Assembly: GCF_042186555.1 (NCBI RefSeq)
Contig: NC_133329.1
Coordinates: 76,028,557 to 76,092,556, forward strand
DNA from: Aquarana catesbeiana
Taxonomy: Eukaryota; Chordata; Amphibia; Anura; Ranidae
Reading direction: 5' to 3'
Length of the DNA: 64,000 nucleotides
Positions 12,124 to 22,794 of the stretch are shown here, one piece after another. Each line of letters starts with the position of its first letter. The first letter of the stretch is position 1. Below the pieces are notes generated by a model, which ran no database searches, had not been told where the DNA came from, and saw only the letters and a program-made list of their open reading frames with translations. The position numbers and the translations under genes were made by a program.

Positions 12124-12347
12124 ATTGTTTCTTATTCTCATTATTTTGGTTTCGTTTTAAAGTTTGGCAAATATGGCCTTGATGGTAAATATTTAATTAC
12201 TATACAATCGTTTAACTTTATGCTTTGCAATTGTTGGACAAGAGGGCATGTTATATTTTTGGAGGTTATAGTCGAACCATGTAAATGTTATTATTACTGT
12301 CAGAGTGCCACATCTTTCACAATAAAAACTCATTAATTAAAAAAAGA
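12124..12347 (+). mobile_element. 5'-truncated LINE 3' end with target-site duplication
   Basis: A 224-bp insert ends in AATAAAAACTCATTAATTAAA and an A-rich tail. It is flanked by a 22-bp direct repeat (12102-12123 and 12348-12369, beginning AAAAGATTTT). Long A-starting duplication plus an A tail is the signature of LINE-mediated insertion. Only 3' UTR is present, so the source LINE is not named. Confidence 0.75.
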
Positions 12348-12689
12348 AAAAGATTTTTATTTTTATCATTTGGGTTAAGTACCACTTTAACAATGCATTT
12401 TGTTGCCATTATTCTTGGCTCTCTTTTCAAAACAGTCTAAAGTCAACTTTTAAGTGTCCTTCAAGCGGAACGCCATGTTAAACACAATCATGTGGACAAT
12501 GGCTTTAGTTCTATTAGTCCTCCATTAGATGTCATTGTGGTGGAATTACTGCACTGAAGTTTGTGTCTGAAGTCAAACAAACGGTTAAGCTCATTTCCTG
12601 TCAAGCATTCCTATAACTACTTTCGTTTTCAGCTCTGTCTAGGAGACTGGTCACTGTTCACTGTATTTACTGTTTTTCCTTTGCACCAA

Positions 12690-12721
12690 GCTTCTTCAGA
12701 AGTTGAATTTTTTTATCCAGA
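12690..12721 (+). promoter_or_regulatory. Possible 3' splice site and Kozak context of the TRIM gene
   Basis: A pyrimidine-rich tract followed by CAG (tttttttatccag, 12707-12719) lies one base before the start codon. The start has A at -3 and G at +4, a good Kozak context. This would fit a coding exon preceded by a 5' UTR exon further upstream. No promoter was identified. Confidence 0.35.
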
Positions 12722-14308
12722 ATGGAGTTTGCTGACCTCAGAGAGGAACTGAAGTGTTCCATCTGCCTGAACCTCTATACGGAGCCCATATCGCTGAGAT
12801 GTGGGCACATCTTCTGCAAGCTCTGTATTGCAAGTGCTCTGGATAATCAGGAAGAGGTTGGCGTTTATTCTTGTCCGGAATGCAGAAAGGAGTATGTGGA
12901 GTGCCCTGTGTTGGAGAAGAACAGAAAGCTTTGTAACATTGTTGAGATTTTCCAATCTATCCAACGCAAGCAAGAAAAGCAAGAGATCTTCTGTACTTAC
13001 TGCACTGAGTCTTCTGTACCAGCGTTTAAAACATGCGTGTCATGTGAGACCTCCATGTGTGAAGTACATCTCCTGGCCCATGTCAAATCCAAGTCAGTTG
13101 ATCACCTTTTAACCGAACCCACTGCTTTGTCTGCGGACAGAAAATGTTCTGTGCACAAAAAAATCCTGGAATATTATTGTACGATGGATGGTACCTGTAT
13201 CTGTATGTCCTGCTGGGTGGCTGGAGCCCACAGAGGACACCAGGTGGAGCTTCCATTGGAGGCTTCTGAGAAGAAAAAAACAATTCTGAGGAATACAGCC
13301 GAGAAACTGATCTCCGAGAGAGAAGAAACTAAGAGGAGAATCCAAAATCTACAAATTCATATGGCAGAAGAAACAAGAAAAGCAGCTGTTGTCACTGAGA
13401 GATTCATTGAGTCATTTAGGGTCATTGGAAAAAAGTTTGATGATGTAAAGTCTGGAGTCCTTACTGAGATCTCCAGACAGGTGGAGCAGATCTCACAGTC
13501 TGTGGCTAAACTAATCCAGCACCTGGAGACACAGAAGGATGGACTGTCCAGAAGGATCACTCAATTAAAGGACTTGTGTGACATCCAAGACCCAATAATT
13601 GTCCTTAGAAAAGACCCAGGGAGTGATCACTCCATACAGAACAGTGGTGACATTGCCAGTGATATAAAAGAGGTTGGGAGTCTGGATGAAGCGATTATCT
13701 CATTGTTGTTACACAGAGGACTTCTTCACTTAACTAAAAGTGTGATGAAACCCGGGCTACAGAGAAAATTTCCAGTGATGAAGAAGTCAGACATCTTTCT
13801 TGACATTAATACTGCTAATAATTTTCTTATTATATCTCAGGATCTCAAGTCGGTCACTCATACTGAGGTCTCTCAGAACAGACCAGATGGTCCAGAAAGA
13901 TTCGCAGAGACACTTCAGGTGCTAAGTACATGCAGTTTTTCATCGGGAAAACATTACTGGGAAGTGAACGTGAACGGAAGGAAAGATTGGCTGGTAGGGG
14001 TGGTTGGTCAAAGTATAGAGAGGAAGGAAGAAGAAACTGCATCTGGCGTTTGTTGTAGCAACAAGTTTTGGTCTCTATATTTAGCAGATCAGCTTGTGGT
14101 AGCCCATAGAAATATGCATAAAGAGCTAACGTTACATGCTCCTGTGAGGGTTGTTGGGGTCTATTTGGATTATGATTCTGGTCATCTGTCCTTCTATCAG
14201 CAAAGTGACTCCATTAGACACTTACACACCTTCACCACCACCTTCACTGAGCCTCTGTATGCCACATTTTCTGTACAGAACAATTCCTCACTTAGAATTA
14301 TAAACTAA
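12722..14308 (+). CDS. TRIM-family E3 ubiquitin ligase (RING, B-box x2, coiled coil, PRY-SPRY)
   Basis: Intact 528-residue single-exon frame, MEFADLREELKC to SSLRIIN. The RING finger (residues 12-54) has all eight zinc ligands: C12, C15, C27, H29, C32, C35, C51, C54. B-box 1 covers about 91-128 and B-box 2 about 142-173 (C142, H145, C153, D156, C161, C164, H170, H173). A coiled coil follows (about 180-300), then PRY-SPRY (about 345-528) with LDINTANNFLIIS, GKHYWEVNV, WLVGVVG and VGVYLDYDSGHLSFY. TRIM RINGs recruit E2 enzymes, coiled coils dimerise, and SPRY domains bind targets; many act in antiviral innate immunity in the cytoplasm. The layout resembles the expanded TRIM25/TRIM39-like groups of frogs and fish, so no single orthologue is named. 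No stops or frameshifts. It is the only intact host gene seen. A retrocopy origin is possible but I see no poly-A or flanking duplication. Confidence 0.93.
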   Translation: MEFADLREELKCSICLNLYTEPISLRCGHIFCKLCIASALDNQEEVGVYSCPECRKEYVECPVLEKNRKLCNIVEIFQSIQRKQEKQEIFCTYCTESSVPAFKTCVSCETSMCEVHLLAHVKSKSVDHLLTEPTALSADRKCSVHKKILEYYCTMDGTCICMSCWVAGAHRGHQVELPLEASEKKKTILRNTAEKLISEREETKRRIQNLQIHMAEETRKAAVVTERFIESFRVIGKKFDDVKSGVLTEISRQVEQISQSVAKLIQHLETQKDGLSRRITQLKDLCDIQDPIIVLRKDPGSDHSIQNSGDIASDIKEVGSLDEAIISLLLHRGLLHLTKSVMKPGLQRKFPVMKKSDIFLDINTANNFLIISQDLKSVTHTEVSQNRPDGPERFAETLQVLSTCSFSSGKHYWEVNVNGRKDWLVGVVGQSIERKEEETASGVCCSNKFWSLYLADQLVVAHRNMHKELTLHAPVRVVGVYLDYDSGHLSFYQQSDSIRHLHTFTTTFTEPLYATFSVQNNSSLRIIN

Positions 14309-14413
14309 AATCCATAATAACATGATGTCTTCACAGAAAGGCTATCCCTTAAAATGACTCAGGAATAGTCAGGTAATGAAAATGTAACAGATAGCCAACC
14401 TGCAACAGAAGAG

Positions 14414-14419
14414 GAATAA
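14414..14419 (+). terminator. Candidate polyadenylation signal of the TRIM gene
   Basis: AATAAA about 105 bases after the TRIM stop codon, the first such hexamer downstream on this strand. The position fits a short 3' UTR. Cleavage site not identified. Confidence 0.5.
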
Positions 14420-14970
14420 AGCTGGTCATACACTAATAGAATTTCATATGAATGTTCTTCCAAAAATTCTCATGAGAACATTCCGACTTGCCATCATGGG
14501 GTCAACTAATTAAACTTGAAAGCCCTTAAAATTTCATCCAGAGATGCTATTTGAATAGAATTCCAGAAGAATTAAACAGGTTTTAATACAATAGGTGTGA
14601 TTTTTCCTGACAAAAAACCACATGCACAGTTAGAACTTTGTAGTTCAAGAAAAAATTGCCATCATGCATCTTCAAATGTTTTCCTTGTTAGAAAATCAAA
14701 ATGAACATTCCCAAAAATTAAAGTTTTCATATGGTGTTCTACTGATGTATGGCCAGTATAATCCACTGGCACATGGTGCCTCTTATCTTTATTCTCAACA
14801 TTCAAAATCCATCTGGGAAAGTCACATTCCTTATCCCCTGCTAAGTACTGTGGTTCCACCTGTGGACCCCTACATTTGAGAATGGGGCCAGACTGAAGAT
14901 ACTTTTGCTGCCATAGTGAAGATAGGAGGCACCACTTGCCAATGTAGGTTGGCTTGCTGTTACATTTTAA
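14420..14970. other. Intergenic repeat-like sequence
   Basis: Starts gctggtcatacac, resembling a class of MITE-like ends seen also near 23155 (gctggccacatgg). No ORF worth keeping; boundaries unresolved. Confidence 0.4.
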
Positions 14971-15404
14971 TTCCCAGGACTAAGTTACTTTAAGCCCTGC
15001 AGCTTTGAAATCTCACAATCAGTGCGATTTGGACCTTCAATTTCATTGCAGCTTGCGACTTCATTTAACAGAAGTCAATGTAAGTCGCAATGAAATTGCA
15101 AAAAAGTAGTGCAGGAACTGTGTTGCTATGGCCATTTGTATAGTGACTTTGCAATAATATGATGTTAGATATATTATTTAAGAGCATATGTTTACAGAGG
15201 CTCTTCCCCTTCATTGATATGTAAATAAACCACATTCTATATTAAGTTGCGCTATGCTCTCATGTGAGTGAATACTAGCAATAGACCTTAATAATGCAAA
15301 ATTATATATATAAAGTGACATAAATAAAAATTGATTGATTAATTGATTAGATCATGTTTTAACTAGTCCACTGTTTTAAGGTGATTTTCAAACGTCCACT
15401 GTTT

Positions 15405-16060
15405 TAACCACTTAAGGACCGAGCCTCTTTTTGAGATGTGTTCTTTACAAGTTAAAAACAGTTTTTTTGCTACAAAATTACTTAGAAGCCCCAAACATTA
15501 TACATTTATTTTCTAACACCCTAGAGAATAAAATGGCGGTCGTTGCAATACTTTCTGTCACACCGTATTGCGCAGCTGTCTTACAAGCGCACTTTTTTGA
15601 AAAAAATACACTTTTTTGAATTAAAAAATAAGACAACAGTAAAGTTAGCCCAATTTTTTTTATATTGTGAAAGATAATGTTACGCCGAGTAAATTGATAC
15701 CCAACATGTCACGCTTCAAAATTGCGCCCACTTGTGGAATGGCGACAAACTTTTACCATTAAAAATCTCCGTAGGCGATGTTTAAAAAATTGTAAAGGTT
15801 GCATGTTTTGAGTTACAGATGAGGTCTAGGGCTAGAATTATTGCTCTCGCTCTACCGATCCCGGCGATACCTCACATGTGTGGTTTGAACACCGGTTTCA
15901 TATGCAGGTGCTACTCACGTATGCGTTTGCTTCTGCACGTGAGCTCGGTGGGACGGGACACGTTTAAAAATTTTATTTTTCTTATTTATTTTACCTTTTA
16001 TTTTTTATTTTTGCACTTTAAAAAAAAAAAAAAAACATGTTTCCTTTTTTGTGTGAATAA
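15405..16060 (+). repeat. TTAACCACTTAAGG repeat nested in the fold-back loop
   Basis: Begins at ttttaaccacttaaggaccg and shares its order of segments (gctacaaaattacttagaa, cctagagaataaaatggcgg, cacatgtgtggtttgaacac) with the element at 18197. Related sequence in reverse orientation occurs inside PB1 (about 40650-41060) and PB2. The TTAA start suggests a piggyBac-type non-autonomous element. The right end is unclear. Confidence 0.55.
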
Positions 16061-16124
16061 GACTGATGGTGAGCGAGCTCTGAATACAGCCATCGTGGGA
16101 CCCATAGTGGCATTCAACAGGCCC

Positions 16125-16178
16125 CAGGACGACGTCACGTGTGATGAAACGCGTATGGAGGAGCGACATGCTGACGTC
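16125..16178 (+). ncRNA. Hammerhead-like motif
   Basis: CAGGACGA, stem CGTCAC/GTGATG, GAA, ACGCGT, a loop, then ACGTC. The order fits a type I hammerhead, with a weakened first box. Same family as 9164-9221 (both continue GGAGGAG and end TGACGTCA). Helix I was not demonstrated. Confidence 0.35.
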
Positions 16179-16879
16179 ACCGCGTTCACGCAGGTCCCGG
16201 AGTGATAGGCTGCTATTGAGAGCCGGCCGGCTCATTTATACTGCAATCTTTGTTTCAATTGTAAGTGCAATACTTTCTTATTTAAATAAAGTAACCTAGG
16301 ATTTTACACTATGGAAGCTTTTATGTCTTTTGGGGGATCAATGGGCAACACGTGCCCCTGAAAGATTACATTCCGTGAAGACGCTGGGATTATTGTTACA
16401 TCTCTAAAAAGGCCCAGGTTGGGTATTAAGCCACAAGCGAGTGTGATTTCCTGTAATAGTAGATCATTTGGAGTCGGTAAGCGGCAGTGTGTGTGCAGAG
16501 GTGGAGGTCTTTATCTCTTTATCTCTTTTAACCACAGCTCTTGGGTGCATCGTGTGTTCATTTCACGTTTGAAAATCACCTTAAAACAGTGGACTATTTA
16601 AAACATGATCTAATCAATTAATCAGTCAATTTTTATTTATGTACGGAGTCACTTTATATATAAAGTCTAGCATTATTAAGGTTTATTGCTAGTATTCACT
16701 CACATGAGAGCATAGCGCAACTTAATATAGAAAGTTGTTTATTTTGTGCATATCTCACAGGAAGTTGCAGCTGTGTTTTCTAAAAAAACAAACATATTTA
16801 TGTTTCATCCATTCACTTGTTCACTTGTTCACTTGCTCTTTTTGTCTGATAAGCGCAGTAATTTTAATTTAATTCTATG

Positions 16880-17494
16880 CAGGGCTTTTTTTCAGCGGGA
16901 ACGCGGGGAATGCATTTCCGGCACCTCCTGGACTGACTGCATGTAATGGCAAGGGGTGCTGGGGTGTGCTGCAGGGTATTGATGCTCACTGCTGGGGGAT
17001 CTATTCTAGCTGGAGGGGATCTATTTTTGCAGGAGGGTCTATTGTTGCTGAGGAGGTCTATTGTTGCTGGTGGGGGACCTATTGTTGCTAGGGGTGGGTC
17101 TTATGTTGCTGGGGGGGTCAGTTGTTGCTGAAGGAGAGTCTATTGTTGATGGCTGACAGAGAGTCTATTAATGCTGGCTGTGCGGAGATCTGTTGATGCT
17201 GCCGGGAGTCTATTAGTGCTGGGGGGGGGGGATTTTGTTGTGGGTGGTACATTGTTGTTAGGGGGATCTATTGTTGCTGGCTGAAGGGGATCTTGATATC
17301 ATTACCAAATTCCATACAAATTACTTAGCACCACAAAATGATACTTGGTCTTGTATTGTCTAAAAGGGGTGGTACTGAGAAGTGGGTAGGGGATTGAACC
17401 AAGGGACGGTGCTCGGAGGTGGGTAGGGGCGGGGAAAAGGGGTGACTTGGAAAAGGGGAGTTCCTGCACCTATTGTCTGAGAAAAAAAGCCCTG
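16880..17494. mobile_element. Non-autonomous hAT element carrying a minisatellite
   Basis: Left end CAGGGCTTTTTTTC and right end its reverse complement (GAAAAAAAGCCCTG), flanked by a perfect 8-bp duplication ATTCTATG (16872-16879 and 17495-17502). The 8-bp duplication and CAGGG ends are typical of hAT. No transposase frame. About half of it is tandem repeat. Confidence 0.9.
16975..17290 (+). repeat. Minisatellite inside the hAT element
   Basis: Imperfect units around gggggatctattgttgct, about 17-25 bp each, roughly 14 copies, with variable G-run length. Confidence 0.8.
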
Positions 17495-17502
17495 ATTCTA
17501 TG

Positions 17503-17890
17503 TAAATAAAGTAGGTGTATAGGTTTTGGAGCTGAGCAGAGGAAGTTGGTAGGCAGGAAGTTGGTGTTCGGACAGAAGATGTGTTTGGAAGGACGATGGA
17601 GTAACACATGGCTGGATAACTTTGGAGACACTTTTGAGTTGGACTGAGCAAGGAACCATGAAGGACATTACATCTATAAACCCTAAATTGAGTAACTGTT
17701 TAGTTTACTTCATGCGTACATATTGTACATGCTTATATATGTAGGCATATTTTTGTAAGCTATGAGTTGTGTTGTATTGTGTAATCTACAGTTGTAACTG
17801 CATTTTTTCCTGCTTAGTAAAGCATTGATACACTACAGAAGTCTAAGCTTCCTTGGTTTTACCACAAGAACATGTAATAGCTAGATGCAA
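17503..17890. other. Unassigned repeat-like DNA
   Basis: No gene seen. Continues the host sequence of the hAT insertion; AT-rich in the right half. No recognisable ends. Confidence 0.4.
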
Positions 17891-18196
17891 AGCAAAACAG
17901 GAACCTTTTTCAAAGTTGTTGCGACTTGAGTGGCAACGATATGAAAAGTTCCATTGCCGGCAATGGGGTTTGACTTGTCATGCGATTTTGAACTGTCAAA
18001 ACGCACAACAAATTGCACTGGTGTGAACGAGCGATAAAACAATTCCCAGGACTAAGTTACCTTAAAACAATGAATATTAATGACAAAAATATTTCATTTT
18101 GCAAGATCTGGTTCAGTAATTCCTTTTACCACACTATATTGGGAACAGAGCCACCTAATGGCAGGCAAGCTAACTGCACCTGTCAACAACCTGCAT

Positions 18197-20110
18197 TAAC
18201 CACTTCAATACCAGGCCTATTTCTGACATTTGTTGTTTACAAGTTACAATCTGTATTTTTTGCTAGAAAATTACTTAGAACCCCCCAAACATTATATAAT
18301 TATTTTTAGGAGAAACCCTAGAGATTCGTTGCAATATTTTATGTCACACTGAATTTGCGCAGCGTTCTTTCAAATGTAATTCTTTGGGAAAAAAGACACT
18401 TCAATTAATTTTTAAAAAAAATAAACAGTAAAGATTTTGTATTTTTTTTTGTATAATGTGAAAGATGATATTACGGCGTGTAAATAGGTACCTAACATGT
18501 CATGCTTTAAAAAAGCGCGCACTCGTGGAATGGCAACAAACTACGGTACATAGGCGCCGCTTTAAAAATTAACGATTACCAGTTTAGAGTTACAGAGGAG
18601 GTCTTATTATTGCTCTTAAATAAGGAAAAATGGGGATATGGCGCTACCCTGTAGTGACGCAGTTTATAAGTTTATATTAAAATAAATAAATAATTAATGC
18701 ACAGCCCAGTGCATCTATACACAATCTTAGGTGCAAATCTATATAAAATGAACAGGTATTTAAATAGGTGATATATAAGTGCGTGAAAATAATATAGGCA
18801 TACAATAAACTATATCACAAAAATTTTTTGCAGTGCATACACCCTTATTGCAAACCACAGTGTAGGTAAATGTTTAAGTGTCCAAAAATTATATATGTAT
18901 AGTCCAATTCCCTCTTATCCTGGTGAGGTTAATTGTGTAACAAATGCTATAACTTAAACCAAAAAATACGTGTATATATGTACAATTATATAATCGAAAA
19001 TCTAATTAGCTCATAAAGAGTGTATATTCAAAGTCCAAGCCGGGATTTCAAGGGTATCTTGCCCACCATGTGCAATCCAGAGAAGGAAAAATAGGGAAAA
19101 AACGGTGACTTCTGTGCTCATAGAATCTGGTGACTTCAGGTGCTCCCCCAGTGTTTCCCCACTCACCAGAAGTAGTCACCCCTACAGGGGTAGTAGGCAT
19201 AGAGTGGGTGGCTTTGGATGGATGATCCCCTTGGATGTCCCACCTAGTACTCCGCACCTCCGTTAGCTCGCATCAGCAGTCCGGTTCAGGGCCCCCGGCA
19301 TATGCTCCAGACCTGGGCACCCCCGTTTCCTTATCTGCACCAATCAGTCCTCTCCTCCCGGGAAAAAGAAACAAGGGACTCCTCTTTTTTCAAATAGGTC
19401 CCAGTGGGAACTAATCAGGGGGAGGCTGCAACCCTTTAATCTCCTAAGCGCGGATCTCTAATACACCATTATTATTGCTCTTACTCTAACGATCATGACG
19501 ATATCTCACATGTGTGGTTTGAACACTGTTTACATTTGACTTACATTATCCTTGGCGCGCGAGCACGGAGGGATGGGGTGCTTTAAACATTTTTTTTCCC
19601 TTCATTTTATGTATTTATTTATTTTTTTTAAACTGTCCCTTTAAAAAAAAAATTCAGATCACTTTTATTGTAATGTAAACATTCCTTGTGACAGTAATAG
19701 GCAGTGACAGGTACTATTTATGGAGGGATCTTGGGTCTAAAAGACCCAAAAACCCCTCCTCTGCACTTAAAAGTATTCAAAATGCCAAGATCTGCGTTTT
19801 TGAATACTGTAATTTTTTTTTTTTTAATCACCGTTGGCTGCCGAGTAAACCGGAAGCCAAATCCAGCTTTGTTCGGGACTCCGGCCAGCTGTGCCCGCTG
19901 GTGGCTTGGGTCTCCCAGTGGGGCGGGAGCAGCGTAAGGCAGCAGTAGGGGGGGGTTATCCCCTTCTGCTCCTTTTAATAACAGCTGAGTGGCTGCTTAG
20001 CTGCATCGGTTGTTATTACTAGAAAGCCGTCCGCCAGCTCTAAAAAACGGTACCACGGGCATCACCCCGGTACAACCACTTCAGCAAAATGATGTACAGG
20101 TATAATTTAG
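18197..20110 (+). mobile_element. TTAACCACTTC-type non-autonomous element, interrupted
   Basis: Starts ttaaccacttcaataccagg, resembling the ends of PB1 and PB2 (CCACTTGA). Its interior is collinear with 15405-15960. It is split by an 850-bp insertion at 18619-19468 and resumes with ctctaacgatcatgacg. The right end is only approximate. No coding sequence. Confidence 0.6.
18619..19468. mobile_element. 850-bp insertion with 15-bp target-site duplication
   Basis: Flanked by a perfect 15-bp repeat TTATTATTGCTCTTA (18604-18618 and 19469-19483). The length suggests a target-primed retroelement. The interior (starts aataaggaaaaatggggata) has no ORF and no poly-A, so it may be a Penelope fragment or an unknown retroelement. 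Confidence 0.65.
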
Positions 20111-20700
20111 CAGGAAGAGGGTAAAGACTATACTAGTACGGAGTGTTTTATGTGGTCTAGTGAGCACTCATGCCAAACAGGTGACAAAATGGCACACTGG
20201 AAGTAAGCTTAAAACTGTAAGTAAGCACAAAACACATATAACATATATACATATAAAATATGAGTACAAAGAAGAAGAAGCCAGTACAAAAATTATTTAC
20301 CAGATTTCATGAAAGAATGAAAACAATTGGTAGACAAAACACTGCCGGATACTGATGAGTTTTGCACATAAGTGCTTAATTGTAAGGATCAAGGTTTCTT
20401 TTTAATGCCTTTTTTTCTGTGCATGCCCATTCATCTTTACAATAAGGCGCCTTTCACATGGACGGCTATTCTGCCGCAGTTAAAAGCATGTTTTTTTTTC
20501 TGTGAAATTCAAGACTCCAGGCACTGCGATCAGCTGCAATTGCACAGTGCAATTAGCTGCAGTTGCGTTTAGCTGCGGTTTGCCATTTCCATGGCAACCC
20601 GACAGGGTACCGACTCGTATTGAACGGGAATCCGACTTGGATCCCCGGCACTGTTTGGTATAAATCTTGAGGGGGAACTCCATGCCAAATTTTAAATAAA
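20111..20700. other. Intergenic repeats, no gene
   Basis: A MITE-like stretch around 20450-20600 has several Pst/Pvu-like palindromes (tgcaattgca, ttagctgcag). No ORF worth keeping. Confidence 0.4.
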
Positions 20701-21190
20701 AAACCGGAGTGGGTTTCCCCTCAGGGGCATACCAGGCCCTTAGGTCTGGTATGGATTTTAAGGGGAACCCCCTGCGCCAAAAAAACGTTGTGGGGTCACC
20801 CCCAAAATCCATACCAGACCCTTATCCGAACACGCAGCCCGGTCGGTCAGGAAAGGGGGTGGGGACGGGCGAGCACCACGCCCCCCTCCTGAACCGTACC
20901 AGACCACATGCCCTCAACATGGGGGGGTGGGTGCTTTTGGGGAGGGAACACCCTGCGGACCCCCCACCCCAAAGCACCTTGTCCCCATGTTGATGAGGAC
21001 AAGGGCCTCTTCCCGACAACCCTGGACATTGGTTGTTGGGGTCTGCGGGCTGGGGGCTTATCGGAATCCGGGAGCCCCCTTTAATAAGAGGGCCCCCAGA
21101 TCCCGGCCCCCCACCCTATGTGAATGAGTATGGGGTACATGGTACCCCTACCCATTCACCTAGGGAAAAAGTGTCAATAAGAAAAACAGA
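20700..21190 (+). repeat. Hairpin-rich GC repeat, left arm of an older fold-back
   Basis: Collinear with 23775-24290: caggcccttaggtctggtat, gggtcaggaaagggggtgggg, gaatgagtatggggtacatg. The reverse-oriented partner is 22166-22460. The two may be arms of one decayed fold-back with its centre replaced. Confidence 0.65.
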
Positions 21191-22165
21191 AAAAACAGCA
21201 ACAGGCGCCTCTTAGTAAGACTGCAATATTTAATGACAATAAGCATTAAAAGCACTCACATGTAACAATGTGTAAATCCGGCACAGGGGGTCACAGTAGA
21301 AGCCATGGTTAATCTCTGCAATCCGGGATGAGAGAGAGCCTTGTTCCTTCTGTGCTGCCGTACAGCGCTGCGCAAACTGTTGGGGATTTCTTTTGGTTGG
21401 TATCTAATTACCACTGGGCTTTTTATATTTTGCTACATTAACGAAAAAAGACTGAAAATTTAGAAAAAAAAACATGTTCTTCTTTGTTTCTGTTATAAAA
21501 TTTAGCAAATAAATAATTGTTCTTCATATATTTAGGCCAAAATGTATTCTGCTACATTTGGTTGGTGAAAATAACCCAAATCAGTGTATATTAATTAGTC
21601 TACAGGAAAGTTAGAGAGTCTACAAACTGTGGTATATATCTGAAAATTGATCAGTCCTGATGTATTAGCCGATCTTATTTCTTAAAGGCCGTAAAACACC
21701 AGGACAGTACAGATACCCCCAAATTGACCCCATTTTGGATAATAGACAGTCCAAGGTATTTAGTAGTATTTATGGCAAGTTTTTTTGAAGTTGTAATTTT
21801 TTGGAAAATGAAGAAAAAATAATTTCACTTTTTTCTTTTTTACATACTGTCACCAGTGCAGTACAGTGTCATCATATAACTGATGTGGTGGTGATCAGAG
21901 ACACTGACTGGTGATAGTACAAAAATTTTAAAAAAATGTAACATTGTATTACTGGGGATGTGATCAGGATTTACATTGAATTACATTGCTATAAGCAAGC
22001 ATTTTACGAAATGAAACTGATTAATTCTGTTTGTTTTGTTGTGATTAGCTGTGATTGGTCAAAGCTAATCACATGGTACAGATGGGCTGTGATTGGCCCT
22101 GTCTGTACCATGTGATCAGATTGACAAATCACAGCTAGTAACACAATTGTACACAATGGATGGCA
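21191..22165. other. AT-rich spacer between the two arms
   Basis: No gene. Contains TTTTT/AAAAA-rich sequence resembling the 31180-31290 stretch (aaaaaagactgaaaattt) and a near-palindrome at 22038-22145 built on tgtgatt...aatcaca units. Confidence 0.5.
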
Positions 22166-22460
22166 TGAAAGAAAGCCCCTAGTTAAAGGGGGCTTCCAGA
22201 TTCTGATAAGTCCCCCGCCTGCAGACTCCAACAACCACCTGCCAGGGTTGTCGGGAAGAGGCCCTTGTCCCCATCAACATGGGGGCAAGGTGCTTTGGGG
22301 GGGCGCAGAGCCCCCCTGCCCCAAAGCACCCATCCCTCCCATGTTGAGGGCATGCGGCCTGGTTAATTTCAGGAGGGGCGTTCGCTCGTCCCCTCCCTTT
22401 CCTGACCTGCCGGGCTGGCTGTATGCTCTGATAAAGGTCTGGTATGGAATTTGGGGGGGG
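22166..22460 (-). repeat. Hairpin-rich GC repeat, reverse-oriented copy
   Basis: Reverse complement of the 20700-21190 family, shorter, ending in poly-G and T runs at 22450-22510. Confidence 0.65.
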
Positions 22461-22505
22461 GGGCATGCCTTTTTTTTTAAAATTTTGGTGTGGGGGGGGG
22501 GGGTT

Positions 22506-22590
22506 CTAGGGCTGAAACAACTAATTGACTAATCGACAACTAATCGATTATGAAATTAATTGATTACTATTTTCATAATCGATTAATCGG
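22506..22590. mobile_element. Fragment with hAT-like end
   Basis: Starts ctagggctgaaacaactaat and has repeated TAATCGATTA blocks, a pattern seen at ends of some vertebrate hAT elements. The opposite end was not found. Confidence 0.4.
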
Positions 22591-22593
22591 CCA

Positions 22594-22783
22594 GTAACAT
22601 AATGGGGTTAAAAAAAAAAACTAAAATGAGCCCTTTATAGTACAAAAAGAGCAAATAATCGCTACTGTAAATATTACTTTCACAGTTCTACAGTAAAAAA
22701 ATGAACCCCTTACAGTAGTGATTATCTGCTTTTTTTTGTGCTATAAAGGGCTAATTTTAGTTTTTTTAACCCCATTATGTTAC
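22594..22783. repeat. Long perfect-looking hairpin
   Basis: Arms of about 76 bases (22594-22670 and 22708-22783) share gtaacataatggggtt, gccctttatag and ctactgtaa in inverse order with few mismatches, separated by about 37 bases. Confidence 0.8.
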
Positions 22784-22794
22784 TAAACGTCTTA

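Larger units (their letters stand above)
15226..16740. mobile_element. Fold-back element with arms of about 175 bp
   Basis: The left arm (about 15226-15400, starting ttctatattaagttgcgc) is repeated in reverse complement at about 16562-16740. Shared blocks include the ACATGAGAGCATAGCGCAAC segment and GAAAATCACCTTAAAACAGT. Divergence between arms is modest (small indels). The loop contains a TTAACCACTT-type repeat and a hammerhead-like motif. Superfamily not recognised. Confidence 0.75.
14971..18065. repeat. 25-bp direct repeats bracketing a nested 3-kb block
   Basis: aattcccaggactaagtta is followed by ctttaa at 14971-14995 and by ccttaa at about 18041-18065, one mismatch in 25. Just inside lie two halves of one dispersed repeat (14996-15120 and about 17890-18040) that appear split at the shared bases caggaac. 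Everything between is later insertions. Confidence 0.5.
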
